DNA of 12,762 nt from Verrucomicrobiota bacterium (GCA_023443985.1 JAEZSJ010000104.1:1-12762), one strand, 5' to 3'. Shown: positions 1 through 6,418, numbered from the stretch's first letter. Notes: generated by a model from the letters alone, not told the origin. Translations and numbers: made by a program.

Positions 1-680
1 AGCCGGTAGAACTCGCCCAGGAAGAGCGACATCATGAACGCCGTCTGCAGAGAACGGATACCGCTGCAGGCCTCCTCGACATCGACCAGCGAGCGGCCGA
101 TCGCGATGGTGTTGCCCTGCGCCAGCGCGGGGATGCCGCAGAGGGAGAGCCCCTCGGCGCTGATGAGGGTGTTGAGACGCATGAGGCCCTGGGTGAAGGA
201 CTCCTCGGCCCAGACCGGCCAGGGCAGGGCGGTGAGGGTGAAGGCGACGGGGAAGGCGAAGTGCCAGGCCCAGCGCCAGCCGCCCCAGGCGGCGAGGGTC
301 GCGAAGGTCGAACCCAGCGCGGCGGCGGCCATGAGCCAGTTGATGCGCACCCAGTCGGGATTCGCCTCGTGGATGACGCGCAGGGGGACGAGGGCGAGCG
401 CGACGAGCGGGAGGACGAGCGCGGGCGGCCAGGCGGCGGCGCGGGGGAGCGGGGCGGCGGCGTCGCGGAAACGCTCGAACAGCAGGTAGCCGGCGAGGGC
501 CGGGATGGCCCAGCCGTATGAATACAGCGGGTTGACGCGCCACTCGAGGCTCTGCTGCGACCACACGACGAGCCAGAGCGCGCCCAGGGCGGCGGCCACG
601 ACGACGAGGTCCCCGCGGAGGGTCCGGGGGCGGCTCGCGGGCAGAGCGGTGGTGGGAGCGGGCGAGGGGGCGGCGGGCAT
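1..680 (-). CDS. Exosortase / archaeosortase family protein, C-terminus cut by window edge
   Basis: Exosortases are polytopic inner-membrane cysteine transpeptidases that cleave PEP-CTERM-like sorting tails and are usually encoded beside exopolysaccharide genes. Starting at ATG 680-678, 226 residues are visible. After a Pro/Ala-rich N-terminus there are several hydrophobic segments (for example near residues 24-38 and around VLPLVALALVPL). The diagnostic stretch VEEACSGIRSLQTAFMM follows, with the presumed nucleophile Cys205 in the AC-S-G-x-R motif. The conserved downstream Arg and His lie beyond base 1, so an intact active site cannot be confirmed. The start is 31 bases after the kinase stop, in a pyrimidine-rich gap with no Shine-Dalgarno, so it is the last visible gene of the EPS operon. 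The subfamily (XrtA, XrtC and so on) cannot be assigned, and no sorting-tag substrate is visible in the window. Confidence 0.88.
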   Translation of the reverse strand, partial: MPAAPSPAPTTALPASRPRTLRGDLVVVAAALGALWLVVWSQQSLEWRVNPLYSYGWAIPALAGYLLFERFRDAAAPLPRAAAWPPALVLPLVALALVPLRVIHEANPDWVRINWLMAAAALGSTFATLAAWGGWRWAWHFAFPVAFTLTALPWPVWAEESFTQGLMRLNTLISAEGLSLCGIPALAQGNTIAIGRSLVDVEEACSGIRSLQTAFMMSLFLGEFYR

Positions 681-711
681 GGGGGAGACGGGAGGCGGTG
701 GCGGGAGCGGG

Positions 712-2922
712 TCAGGCCTTGGTGGACTCGTGCTCGCCGTAGGCCTGGTAGTAGTCCTTCCCGTACGCGCCGTAGCCGTCGTAGTCGTAGCTGAGGACGC
801 GGGAGCGGGGGAGCTGGTTGAGGACGACGCCGAGCACGTAGGCGCCGGTGTCCTCGAACTTCGCGAGCGTCTTCTTCACCAGGCTGCGGCGCACGGTCTT
901 GAACTTGGTCACGTAGAGGACCTCGGCGGCGTGGCGGGCGAGCAGGAGGGCGTCGGGGAAGACGGCGGCGGGCGGGGTGTCGAGGATGACGATGTCGAAG
1001 GAGTGGCGGAGGCGGTCGAAGAGGGGGGAGACGGCGAGGCGCTCGATGATCTCGGTGGGTTTCTTGACGGCGCCGCCGGCGGTGAGGAGGTGGAGATTGG
1101 GGGAGAGCAGGCGGATCCCGAGCTCCTCCTCCTCGGCGGTGGCGAGGTCGGGGAGGCGGTGGTCCTGGGCCCAGCGGAGGATGCCGCGGTCGTTGGGCAG
1201 GCCGAAGAGGCGGTGCTGGGAGGGGCGGCGGAAGTCGCAGTCGACCACGAGCGTGCGGCGGCCGTGGGCGGCGAAGACGGCGGCGAGGTTGGCCGAGGTG
1301 ATGCTCTTGCCTTCGCCGGGGACGGAGCTGGCGACGAGGAGCACCTTGGGGGTGGGGATGTCGCTGCGGAGCTCGATCTCGCTGTAGAGGCCGCGGTAGC
1401 ACTCGGTGAGGGCGTCGTCGACGCCGTCGCGGAAGACGGTGGCGTGCTGGTGGGAGGGGATGTTCTTGAAGAGGCGGACGCCGGCGAGGAGGTGGGTCTG
1501 GAGCTTGTCCTCGATGTCGGAGGCGGATTTGATGCGCGTATCGAGAAATCCGAGACCAAGGGGGAGGGAGAGAAGGAGGAAGAGGCCGAGGGCACCGGCC
1601 TTGGCGGCGATCCGGCCCTTGGAGCGGTTGAGGGGGGAGCTGGGGATGTAGGCGCGGTCGAACACCTTGATGTTGGTGTTCTCCATCTGCGCGGAGATGT
1701 TGGCGTCGTTGAGCCGGTTCATGATCGCGCGGTAGGTGTCCTGCTTGGTGCGCGCGAACTGCTCGAGGAACTTGTAGTCGACGGAGATCTTGTCCAAGGC
1801 GCGGGCGTCGTTCTCGGCGGCGGCGAGCTCGGTCTTGAGCTTGGAGACGTAGGAGCCGGCGAAGGCGGTGCGGGTGCGGAGATCGGCGATGGCGAGGTCG
1901 ATGTCGGCGGCGAGGCGCTTGCGGGCGTTGTCGAGGGCGAGGGCGTTGTCCTTCATCTTCGGGTGCTCCTCGAGGTAGCGCTCCTCGAGGTGGCGACGGG
2001 CGGCGAGCAGGCCGTCGATCTGGGAGCGGGTGGCGGCGATGCCGCCGAAGCCGTTGATGTAGGAGATCTCCTGGAGGTCGCGGTTTTCGCGCAGATAGGT
2101 GTCCACCTTGTCGAGCTGCTCCTGGAGGCTGACGAGGTTGAGCTGGGCGCCGACGAGGGACTCGCCGAGGGAGGCAACCTTCTTGAGGACGACGTTCTGG
2201 TTCTCGCCGAGGGCGGCCATGTTGTACTTGGCGCGGTACTGCTGGAGGTTGCGCTCGGCCTCCTCGACCTCCTTGCGCGTGTCCTCGGCCTGGTTACGGA
2301 GGAAGACGATGGCGGAGTTGGTTCCGGTCATCGCGAGGTCGATGTTGAAGTCGATGTACTTGCGGGCGTAGCGGTTGGCGATGAGCGCGGCGGCCTCGGG
2401 GTCGCGGTGGAAGACCGAGATGCCGAGGATGGTGGTACCCTTGCGGGCGTAGACCTTCACGCGCGAGCCGAGGATCGCGGCGAGGGAGGGCGGGGGCAGA
2501 TCGGGGCGCTCGGGATCGCGGTAGGGGCGCTGGATCTTCTCGATCTCCTCGGCGGTGAACGACGCCTGGAGCGCCTCGAAGAAGGTCTGGCTGCGGATCT
2601 GCTCGAGATGGACGTTGAGCTCCGCGTCGCGGGTGATGGTGGTGTCGACGACGGCCTGGACGGGGAGGACGCGGTTTTGGCGGGTCTCGAACAGGAGCGA
2701 CGCCTCGGTCTGGTAGACGATCTCCGGCTTGGGCTGGAAGACGATGAACGCGACGACGGCGGGGACGGCGACGAGGGTGCCGATCCACCAGCGTTCGAGG
2801 AACATGCGCCAGAGGTCGCGCGGGTGCACGGAGAAGCCGGCCGGCGGGACCGGGGCGGGCTTGGCGGCGGCGCCGGCGCGTTTGGGGGCGGAGCGAGGAG
2901 CGTGGTCGGGCGAGGTGGACAC
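712..2922 (-). CDS. Wzz/Wzc-type polysaccharide chain-length determinant fused to BY-kinase
   Basis: Inner-membrane polysaccharide co-polymerase with a cytoplasmic autophosphorylating tyrosine kinase, expected to control EPS chain length and export together with the Wza-like protein. The 736 residues read: first TM at about 45-63, a long periplasmic region rich in coiled coil (for example AEDTRKEVEEAERNLQQYRA), second TM at about 442-459, then the kinase. The kinase shows Walker A PGEGKS with Lys539, Walker A' VVDCD (Asp561 and Asp563) and Walker B ILDTPP (Asp648). The C-terminal tail 712-728 carries seven tyrosines, the usual autophosphorylation cluster. I chose the GTG start at 2922 because the reading frame further upstream runs antisense-like into the wza gene and has no domain content. 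Met40 (ATG), just before TM1, is an alternative start. The full-length fusion follows the Gram-negative layout rather than the split Gram-positive one. Confidence 0.93.
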   Translation of the reverse strand: MSTSPDHAPRSAPKRAGAAAKPAPVPPAGFSVHPRDLWRMFLERWWIGTLVAVPAVVAFIVFQPKPEIVYQTEASLLFETRQNRVLPVQAVVDTTITRDAELNVHLEQIRSQTFFEALQASFTAEEIEKIQRPYRDPERPDLPPPSLAAILGSRVKVYARKGTTILGISVFHRDPEAAALIANRYARKYIDFNIDLAMTGTNSAIVFLRNQAEDTRKEVEEAERNLQQYRAKYNMAALGENQNVVLKKVASLGESLVGAQLNLVSLQEQLDKVDTYLRENRDLQEISYINGFGGIAATRSQIDGLLAARRHLEERYLEEHPKMKDNALALDNARKRLAADIDLAIADLRTRTAFAGSYVSKLKTELAAAENDARALDKISVDYKFLEQFARTKQDTYRAIMNRLNDANISAQMENTNIKVFDRAYIPSSPLNRSKGRIAAKAGALGLFLLLSLPLGLGFLDTRIKSASDIEDKLQTHLLAGVRLFKNIPSHQHATVFRDGVDDALTECYRGLYSEIELRSDIPTPKVLLVASSVPGEGKSITSANLAAVFAAHGRRTLVVDCDFRRPSQHRLFGLPNDRGILRWAQDHRLPDLATAEEEELGIRLLSPNLHLLTAGGAVKKPTEIIERLAVSPLFDRLRHSFDIVILDTPPAAVFPDALLLARHAAEVLYVTKFKTVRRSLVKKTLAKFEDTGAYVLGVVLNQLPRSRVLSYDYDGYGAYGKDYYQAYGEHESTKA

Positions 2923-2962
2923 GTGGCGAAAGGGCTCGAGGTTGCGGTGTGGTCGCGGAGCG

Positions 2963-2979
2963 GCGGCCGAGACGGCCGC
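2963..2979 (-). promoter_or_regulatory. Perfect 7-bp hairpin between the Wza-like gene and the kinase gene
   Basis: GCGGCCG and CGGCCGC flank a 3-base loop, about 7 bases after the wza-like stop and about 40 bases before the kinase start. No U-tract follows on the minus strand, so it is not a canonical intrinsic terminator. It could be an mRNA processing or stability element, or a pause site inside the operon. Confidence 0.45.
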
Positions 2980-2986
2980 GGGTGGT

Positions 2987-3640
2987 TCAGAAGAGGCGTT
3001 CGGGGATCCAGATCCGGTCGCCGGGGAGGATGGCGAACTCCTTGGGCGTGTCGGGTCCGGCTCCGCGGCGGGTGAGCATGGCCTCGACATTGATCTCGTG
3101 GGTGGTCTCGCGGCCATCGGAGCCGAGGCGGATGATGCGCACCGCGTCGGAGCGGGCGGTGGGCAGGAACCCGCCGGCGCGGGTGATGACATCGGTGATG
3201 TCGAGCGAGCTCTTCTCGGGCGGGAAGGCCATCTTGCCCGGGCCGCGCACGGCGCCGAGGATGGAGATGTCGCGGACGGCGTAGGACTGCACGGCGATGT
3301 TCACCATGGGGTCCTTGAGGATGCGGCGATCGACGTAGAGGCGCTCGATGAGCGTCTCGGACTCGCGCACGGAGCGGCCGGCGAGTTCGATGTCGCCGAC
3401 GAGGGCGAGGCGGATACGGCCGCGGGAGTCGATCTTCTGGGCGAGGGAGAGGTCGCTCTCGCCGTAGACGTTGATCGCGACGAGGTCGCCGTTGACGAAC
3501 TTGTAGGCGGGATCGGGCACCTCGCCGGTGGGGGCGGTCGGGGCCGGGGCGGGGGCGGCGGCGGGCGACTGGGCGCGGGCGGGGAGGCCGGCGGCGGCGG
3601 CGAGGAGGAGGGCGAGCAGGAGGCGGAGAACGCGGGACAT
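2987..3640 (-). CDS. Wza-type polysaccharide export protein, short, Sec-exported, non-lipidated
   Basis: Periplasmic or outer-membrane component of EPS export. The 217 residues begin with a Sec signal peptide (MSRVLR, then a Leu/Ala-rich core) ending in ARA|Q, a signal peptidase I site near residue 23. A Pro/Ala linker follows, then the Poly_export domain (about 46-120: YKFVNGDLVAINVYGESDLS ... PMVNIAVQSY) and one SLBB domain (about 123-171, VRDISILGAVRGPG ... AGGFLPTA). There is no lipobox cysteine and no second SLBB domain or C-terminal amphipathic helix as in E. coli Wza, so it is unlikely to form the outer-membrane pore alone. The ATG at 3640 immediately precedes the signal peptide. It starts 17 bases after the PIN gene stop, which argues for co-transcription with the toxin-antitoxin genes and the downstream kinase. 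Confidence 0.92.
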   Translation of the reverse strand: MSRVLRLLLALLLAAAAGLPARAQSPAAAPAPAPTAPTGEVPDPAYKFVNGDLVAINVYGESDLSLAQKIDSRGRIRLALVGDIELAGRSVRESETLIERLYVDRRILKDPMVNIAVQSYAVRDISILGAVRGPGKMAFPPEKSSLDITDVITRAGGFLPTARSDAVRIIRLGSDGRETTHEINVEAMLTRRGAGPDTPKEFAILPGDRIWIPERLF

Positions 3641-3657
3641 GGCGAAGGAGCCGGGAT

Positions 3658-4071
3658 TCACGTTTCGAGCGGGAGTGCGAACTGTTGGACGAGGTCGCCC
3701 GGGATCCGGGCGAGCCGGGGATCGCGATGCACGAGGACGGCGCCCTCCTGGCGGGCGGCGGCGGCAACGAACGCGGCGGAGAGCGGGAGGTCGCCGCCGG
3801 TGCGTTCGAGGATGCGTTCGGCATCGGCGACGACCTCGCGGGTGACCGGGAGGGCGGCGATGAGTTCCTCGGCGTAGAGGCGGTAGGCGCGGCGGGCCTC
3901 GGCGGGGTCGGGCACGGTGGAGACGAGGCGGGTCTTGAGGTCGAGGAGGGCGGTGGCGGGCAGGCCGATCTCGACGGCGTTGTCGGCGAGCAGGGCGTTC
4001 ACCTGCTCGGCGCCGGGTTCCTGGAAATAGTGCGCCAAGATCGCGGAGGGATCGAAGACGTGGGTGATCAT
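3658..4071 (-). CDS. vapC: VapC-like PIN-domain protein, possible catalytic-residue loss
   Basis: PIN domains are metal-dependent ribonucleases, and VapC toxins cleave tRNA, rRNA or mRNA. This 137-residue protein has the usual length and layout. It opens with ITHVFDPSAILAHYF, where Asp7 is the first acidic residue. Asp44 (ATALLDLKTRL) sits where a Glu is usual. The stretch LPLSAAFVAAAARQ has Ala99 where families normally carry Asp (the LADAxIAATA pattern). VLVHRDPRL supplies Asp117. One of the four acidic positions therefore looks lost by eye alignment, although Asp94 lies nearby. The ATG overlaps the antitoxin stop as ATGA (4071-4068), indicating translational coupling. The protein lies inside the EPS operon, 17 bases ahead of the wza-like gene. 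Fold identity is fairly secure; nuclease activity is uncertain. Confidence 0.85.
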   Translation of the reverse strand: MITHVFDPSAILAHYFQEPGAEQVNALLADNAVEIGLPATALLDLKTRLVSTVPDPAEARRAYRLYAEELIAALPVTREVVADAERILERTGGDLPLSAAFVAAAARQEGAVLVHRDPRLARIPGDLVQQFALPLET

Positions 4072-4292
4072 CGGGACGACTTGGGCGTGGCGGGGAGCGC
4101 GCCGAGGTACGCGCGGCCGGCACCGAGCAGGCCGTTGGCGATGGCCTTGCGGTCGGGGAGGACGCGCACGCGGATGACCGCGGGTTGGTTGGTGGGCTGC
4201 CATTCGAGGCGGCTGCCGGGCACGATGCCCATCGCGGTGGCGAGTTTGGCGGGGATCGTGATCTGGTGTTTGCCGGTGACCGTGGTGATCAT
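4068..4292 (-). CDS. vapB: VapB-like antitoxin with AbrB/MazE-type DNA-binding domain
   Basis: 74-residue protein with an N-terminal swapped-hairpin AbrB/MazE/SpoVT domain (about 1-45): ITTVTGKHQITIPAKLATAM, then GIVPGSRLEW. The basic, flexible C-terminus (about 46-74) would bind and block the PIN partner. AbrB-type antitoxins normally bind a palindrome at their own promoter to autoregulate, and an inverted repeat is present 29 bases upstream (4321-4376). The start is ATG 4292-4290, where the conserved domain begins, and no Shine-Dalgarno is visible. Its stop overlaps the PIN gene start. Given the context, it could also act as a regulator of the surrounding EPS operon, but nothing in the sequence proves that. 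Confidence 0.87.
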   Translation of the reverse strand: MITTVTGKHQITIPAKLATAMGIVPGSRLEWQPTNQPAVIRVRVLPDRKAIANGLLGAGRAYLGALPATPKSSR

Positions 4293-4320
4293 GTGGTGAC
4301 GTGGGGGCGGGACGGCGCAG

Positions 4321-4376
4321 GGTCGCGCGGGGGCAAGCTACCGCCCTTGGCGGCGGCCGTGGTAGGCGGCGCGACC
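4321..4376 (-). promoter_or_regulatory. Nested inverted repeat between the NusG paralog and vapB
   Basis: Outer arms GGTCGCGC (4321-4328) and GCGCGACC (4369-4376) are perfect 8-bp complements. Inside them CTACC (4338-4342) pairs with GGTAG (4361-4365), and GCC/GGC can close around CTT. It lies in the 153-base gap after the NusG-paralog stop and 29 bases before vapB. No U-tract follows. It could be a VapBC operator, an RNA pause or attenuation structure, or both. The CTACC...GGTAG part recurs at 5275-5300. Confidence 0.5.
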
Positions 4377-4445
4377 GCGAGCGAAAACCCCGTGCGGATG
4401 GGGGCGGACCATGAGTGAGTGTCCGCGACTCGGCCCCGGCGGCGG

Positions 4446-5003
4446 TCAGCCGCAGGAGGCCAGCAGTTGCGGAGGAAAATCGAGCGAAGCCGGGCCCGAG
4501 CGGCGGAGCGCGGCGGCGGGAAAGTCGATGCGCAGCTCCTGCCCGAGGAGGGCGAGGAGGACGCAGGCGCGGCTGCGCCCCGAGTCGAAGGTGACCACGC
4601 GCCCCTCGCTGCCGGCGAGGCAGCCGGACAACACCTCGATCCAGTCGCCTGGCGCGAGCACCGGCGCGCAGGGCAAAGAGCCGGACGCGTGGGTGCGCAG
4701 CAGCTGGACGAGCGCCTCCGGCACCGGCGGCGTGTGGGCGCCGAGGCGGACCAACCCGGTCACATCCGGGGTGCTGGTGACGAACCGCGCATCGGTTTCG
4801 AGATCGAAACGGGCGAAGAGGTAGCCGGGGAAGAGCGCCTCGGTGCGGGTGGTGACGAGGCCGGACCGTGTGGCACGACGCACCGCGAAGCGCGGCGCGA
4901 ACGCCTCGACCCCGGTCCGCTCGACCAGTTGCCGCGCGGCGAAATGCTCCCGCTTCGGGCAGGCGCGCAGACAATACCACTGGAGGCGGGCGACCGTGTT
5001 CAT
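4446..5003 (-). CDS. NusG/RfaH/UpxY-family transcription elongation factor paralog
   Basis: Specialised NusG paralogs bind RNA polymerase and carry it through long polysaccharide operons, usually encoded as the first gene of the operon they control. The 185 residues hold an N-terminal NGN domain (about 7-105: LQWYCLRACPKREHFAARQL, then the hallmark TEALFPGYLFARFDLET) and a C-terminal KOW-type domain (about 117-165: APGDWIEVLSGCLAGSEGRVV). The start at ATG 5003 places the conserved WY near residue 9, as in NusG proteins. The frame stays open to 5189, but that extension is Arg/Pro-rich without homology-like features. As the first gene of the minus-strand EPS block, UpxY-like processive antitermination is the best functional guess. 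It is not the housekeeping NusG, because there is no neighbouring secE or rplK. Confidence 0.9.
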   Translation of the reverse strand: MNTVARLQWYCLRACPKREHFAARQLVERTGVEAFAPRFAVRRATRSGLVTTRTEALFPGYLFARFDLETDARFVTSTPDVTGLVRLGAHTPPVPEALVQLLRTHASGSLPCAPVLAPGDWIEVLSGCLAGSEGRVVTFDSGRSRACVLLALLGQELRIDFPAAALRRSGPASLDFPPQLLASCG

Positions 5004-5248
5004 GGATGGCGGCGGAGACCGGCCGGGACGCGGCGCGCGGTGTCGAACCGGGCGCGCACGGCCGCGCGCAAGGAACCGGAGTGGTTCGGAACGGTGCTGC
5101 GGGTGGACTCGACGGGCTTCATGGAAAAGTGCGGATTCAAGGAAATCGCGGCTGAGGCTGTCCCAAATGCGGGCGGGGAAACGGAGCAATCAGCGAGGCG
5201 GGGTTTCCGTCGTGCTTGACACTTTTTTTACACCCTGATGCCCGAAAA

Positions 5249-5267
5249 CCCGATCATGGAAATCGGG
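5249..5267. repeat. Inverted repeat CCCGAT-N7-ATCGGG overlapping direct-repeat unit 1
   Basis: Perfect 6-bp arms around CATGGAA, sharing bases with the first 17-bp direct repeat. The second direct repeat lacks the left arm, so the palindrome is specific to this copy. It could be a protein-binding site or a small hairpin. Confidence 0.4.
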
Positions 5268-5275
5268 GAAACTCC
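5259..5275. repeat. 17-bp direct repeat, copy 1 (candidate operator)
   Basis: GAAATCGGGGAAACTCC, identical to the copy at 5336-5352 and 77 bp from it (about seven helical turns). It lies upstream of the EPS operon and just next to the AT-rich patch, which fits a paired activator or repressor site. Its first nine GC-rich bases, CGGGGAAAC, also recur at 5174-5182. Confidence 0.6.
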
Positions 5276-5300
5276 TACCGCGCGTCGGGGTTGCTGGTAG
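5275..5300 (-). promoter_or_regulatory. Inverted repeat CTACCA-N13-GCGGTAG (minus-strand sense)
   Basis: Arms CTACC (5275-5279) and GGTAG (5296-5300) are perfect complements. Read on the minus strand this is CTACCA, 13 bases, GCGGTAG. The same arms with a 15-base spacer occur at 4338-4365 before vapB. It adjoins direct-repeat copy 1. Confidence 0.4.
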
Positions 5301-5335
5301 CGCGATGGAGATGACGTGGATTCATGGAGGACGCC

Positions 5336-5352
5336 GAAATCGGGGAAACTCC
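5336..5352. repeat. 17-bp direct repeat, copy 2 (candidate operator)
   Basis: Second perfect copy of GAAATCGGGGAAACTCC in the same orientation as copy 1. The flanks differ completely (CGCC before and CGCTGG after, compared with CATG and TACCG), so the conserved unit is sharply bounded at 17 bp, as expected of a binding site rather than a recent duplication. Confidence 0.6.
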
Positions 5353-5418
5353 CGCTGGCGGGCCCCCGGTCCGCGGCGTGTCGCGTCCGCGACCGTTTTG
5401 CGGCGTGGCGGGTGGACG

Positions 5419-5441
5419 CCGCCGGGCCCCCAGGGGGGCGG
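5419..5441 (-). terminator. GC-rich hairpin downstream of folD, possible terminator
   Basis: CCGCC (5419-5423) pairs with GGCGG (5437-5441), enclosing a C-run/G-run inner stem with a three-G bulge. It lies about 105 bases downstream of the folD stop and lacks a U-tract, so a terminator role is only plausible. A smaller CCCGG-rich palindrome sits nearer the stop at 5532-5544. Confidence 0.25.
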
Positions 5442-5545
5442 AGTCGCGGGGGCGGGAGACCGCCAGGGGCGACGGTGCGCGGTTCACCGTGGCCGGCGGC
5501 GGAGATCACCGCGGCCGGGTTGACGGGAGGACCCGGGCCGGGCGT

Positions 5546-6418
5546 TCAGTCCTGCGCGAGGCGCCAGGCCTTCAGCGTGTTTCGCATCAACATCGCCACG
5601 GTCATCGGCCCGACGCCGCCGGGAACGGGGGTGATCTTGGCGCAGAGCGGCGAGACGCTGGGAAAATGCACGTCGCCGGTGAGGCGGTAGCCGGTCTTCT
5701 TGGAGGGATCGGGCACGCGGTTGATGCCGACATCGATCACCACGGCGCCGGGCTTGACCATCTCGGGGGTGACGAACTCGGGCTTGCCGATGGCCGCGAT
5801 CAGCACGTCGGCCTGTCGGGTGATCGAGGGCAGGTCGGCGGTCTGCGAGTGGCAGACGGTGACGGTGGCGTTGGCGAAGGCCTTGCGTTGCATCGCGAGC
5901 AGGGCGACCGGCTTGCCGACGATCAGGCTGCGGCCGAGCACCACGACGTGTTTGCCGGAGAGCTTCACGCCGGAGCGCACGATGAGTTCCATGATGCCGG
6001 CGGGGGTGCAGGCGACGAAGCCGGTGTCGTCCTCCTGCGCGACCTTGCCGAGGTTGAGGGTGTGGAACCCGTCGACATCCTTGTGCGGGGCGACGCGGCG
6101 GAAGACGGTGAGCTCGTCGATGTGTTTGGGAAGTGGAGACTGGACGAGGATGCCGTCGACCGAGAGATCGGCGTTGAGCTGGTCGATGAGGGCGAGGAGC
6201 TCGGCCTGGGTGGTGGACAGCGGGGGCAGCACGACGCGGCTGGTGATGCCGATCTCGGCGGCGGTCTGGTCCTTCTTCTTCACGTAGGACACGGAGGCCG
6301 GATCGTCGCCGACGCGCACGAGCGCGAGGCAGGGCTTGCGACCGGGGATGGTCGCGACCTGGGCCTTGAGTTCGGCGACGATCTGAGCCGCGATTTTGTT
6401 GCCGTCGATGAGTTCCAT
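5546..6418 (-). CDS. folD: Bifunctional methylene-THF dehydrogenase / methenyl-THF cyclohydrolase
   Basis: Cytoplasmic enzyme interconverting 5,10-methylene-, 5,10-methenyl- and 10-formyl-tetrahydrofolate, which supplies one-carbon units for purines and formyl-Met. The 290 residues match the usual FolD length. Signature features are SYVKKKDQTA with Tyr45 and Lys49 (active site), VQSPLP (92-97), KDVDGFH (113-119), the NAD(P)-binding GRSLIVGKP (162-170), and near the end PVPGGVGPMTVAML. The start at ATG 6418 gives the family N-terminus MELIDGNKIA. The frame stays open upstream but adds only low-complexity residues. It is a monocistronic minus-strand gene, divergent from the kinase-side genes, with no functional link to the EPS operon that starts beyond its 3' end. 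Confidence 0.97.
   Translation of the reverse strand: MELIDGNKIAAQIVAELKAQVATIPGRKPCLALVRVGDDPASVSYVKKKDQTAAEIGITSRVVLPPLSTTQAELLALIDQLNADLSVDGILVQSPLPKHIDELTVFRRVAPHKDVDGFHTLNLGKVAQEDDTGFVACTPAGIMELIVRSGVKLSGKHVVVLGRSLIVGKPVALLAMQRKAFANATVTVCHSQTADLPSITRQADVLIAAIGKPEFVTPEMVKPGAVVIDVGINRVPDPSKKTGYRLTGDVHFPSVSPLCAKITPVPGGVGPMTVAMLMRNTLKAWRLAQD

Larger units (their letters stand above)
5004..5545. other. 542-base intergenic region: folD 3' side and EPS operon leader
   Basis: No convincing gene is seen here. The minus strand is open but encodes Arg/Pro-rich junk. The region contains two 17-bp direct repeats, two short inverted repeats, GC-rich hairpins on the folD side, and an AT-rich patch (5215-5262, including a seven-T run on the plus strand) that stands out from its GC-rich surroundings. 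The EPS operon promoter is expected here. No clear sigma-70 or sigma-54 hexamers could be matched on the minus strand, so no promoter is called. Confidence 0.6.

Noticed and set aside
505..3075. 856-codon plus-strand open frame opposite the Wzz/BY-kinase gene
   Set aside because: Its product is a Gly/Val/Glu/Ala-rich sequence without domains, the expected antisense shadow of a high-GC gene. The minus-strand kinase has all family motifs.
5216..5244. Plus-strand TTGACA followed by a T-run as a promoter or terminator
   Set aside because: There is no -10 hexamer at 16-18 bases and no plus-strand gene downstream until the 6667 candidate. The weak GGAAAC/GTTTCC pairing before the T-run has a 20-base loop and is not adjacent to it.
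5228..5509. 93-codon minus-strand ORF over the EPS leader
   Set aside because: Pro/Arg/Ala-rich, covers both 17-bp repeats in the same frame and has no domain-like segment. It is better explained as regulatory DNA.
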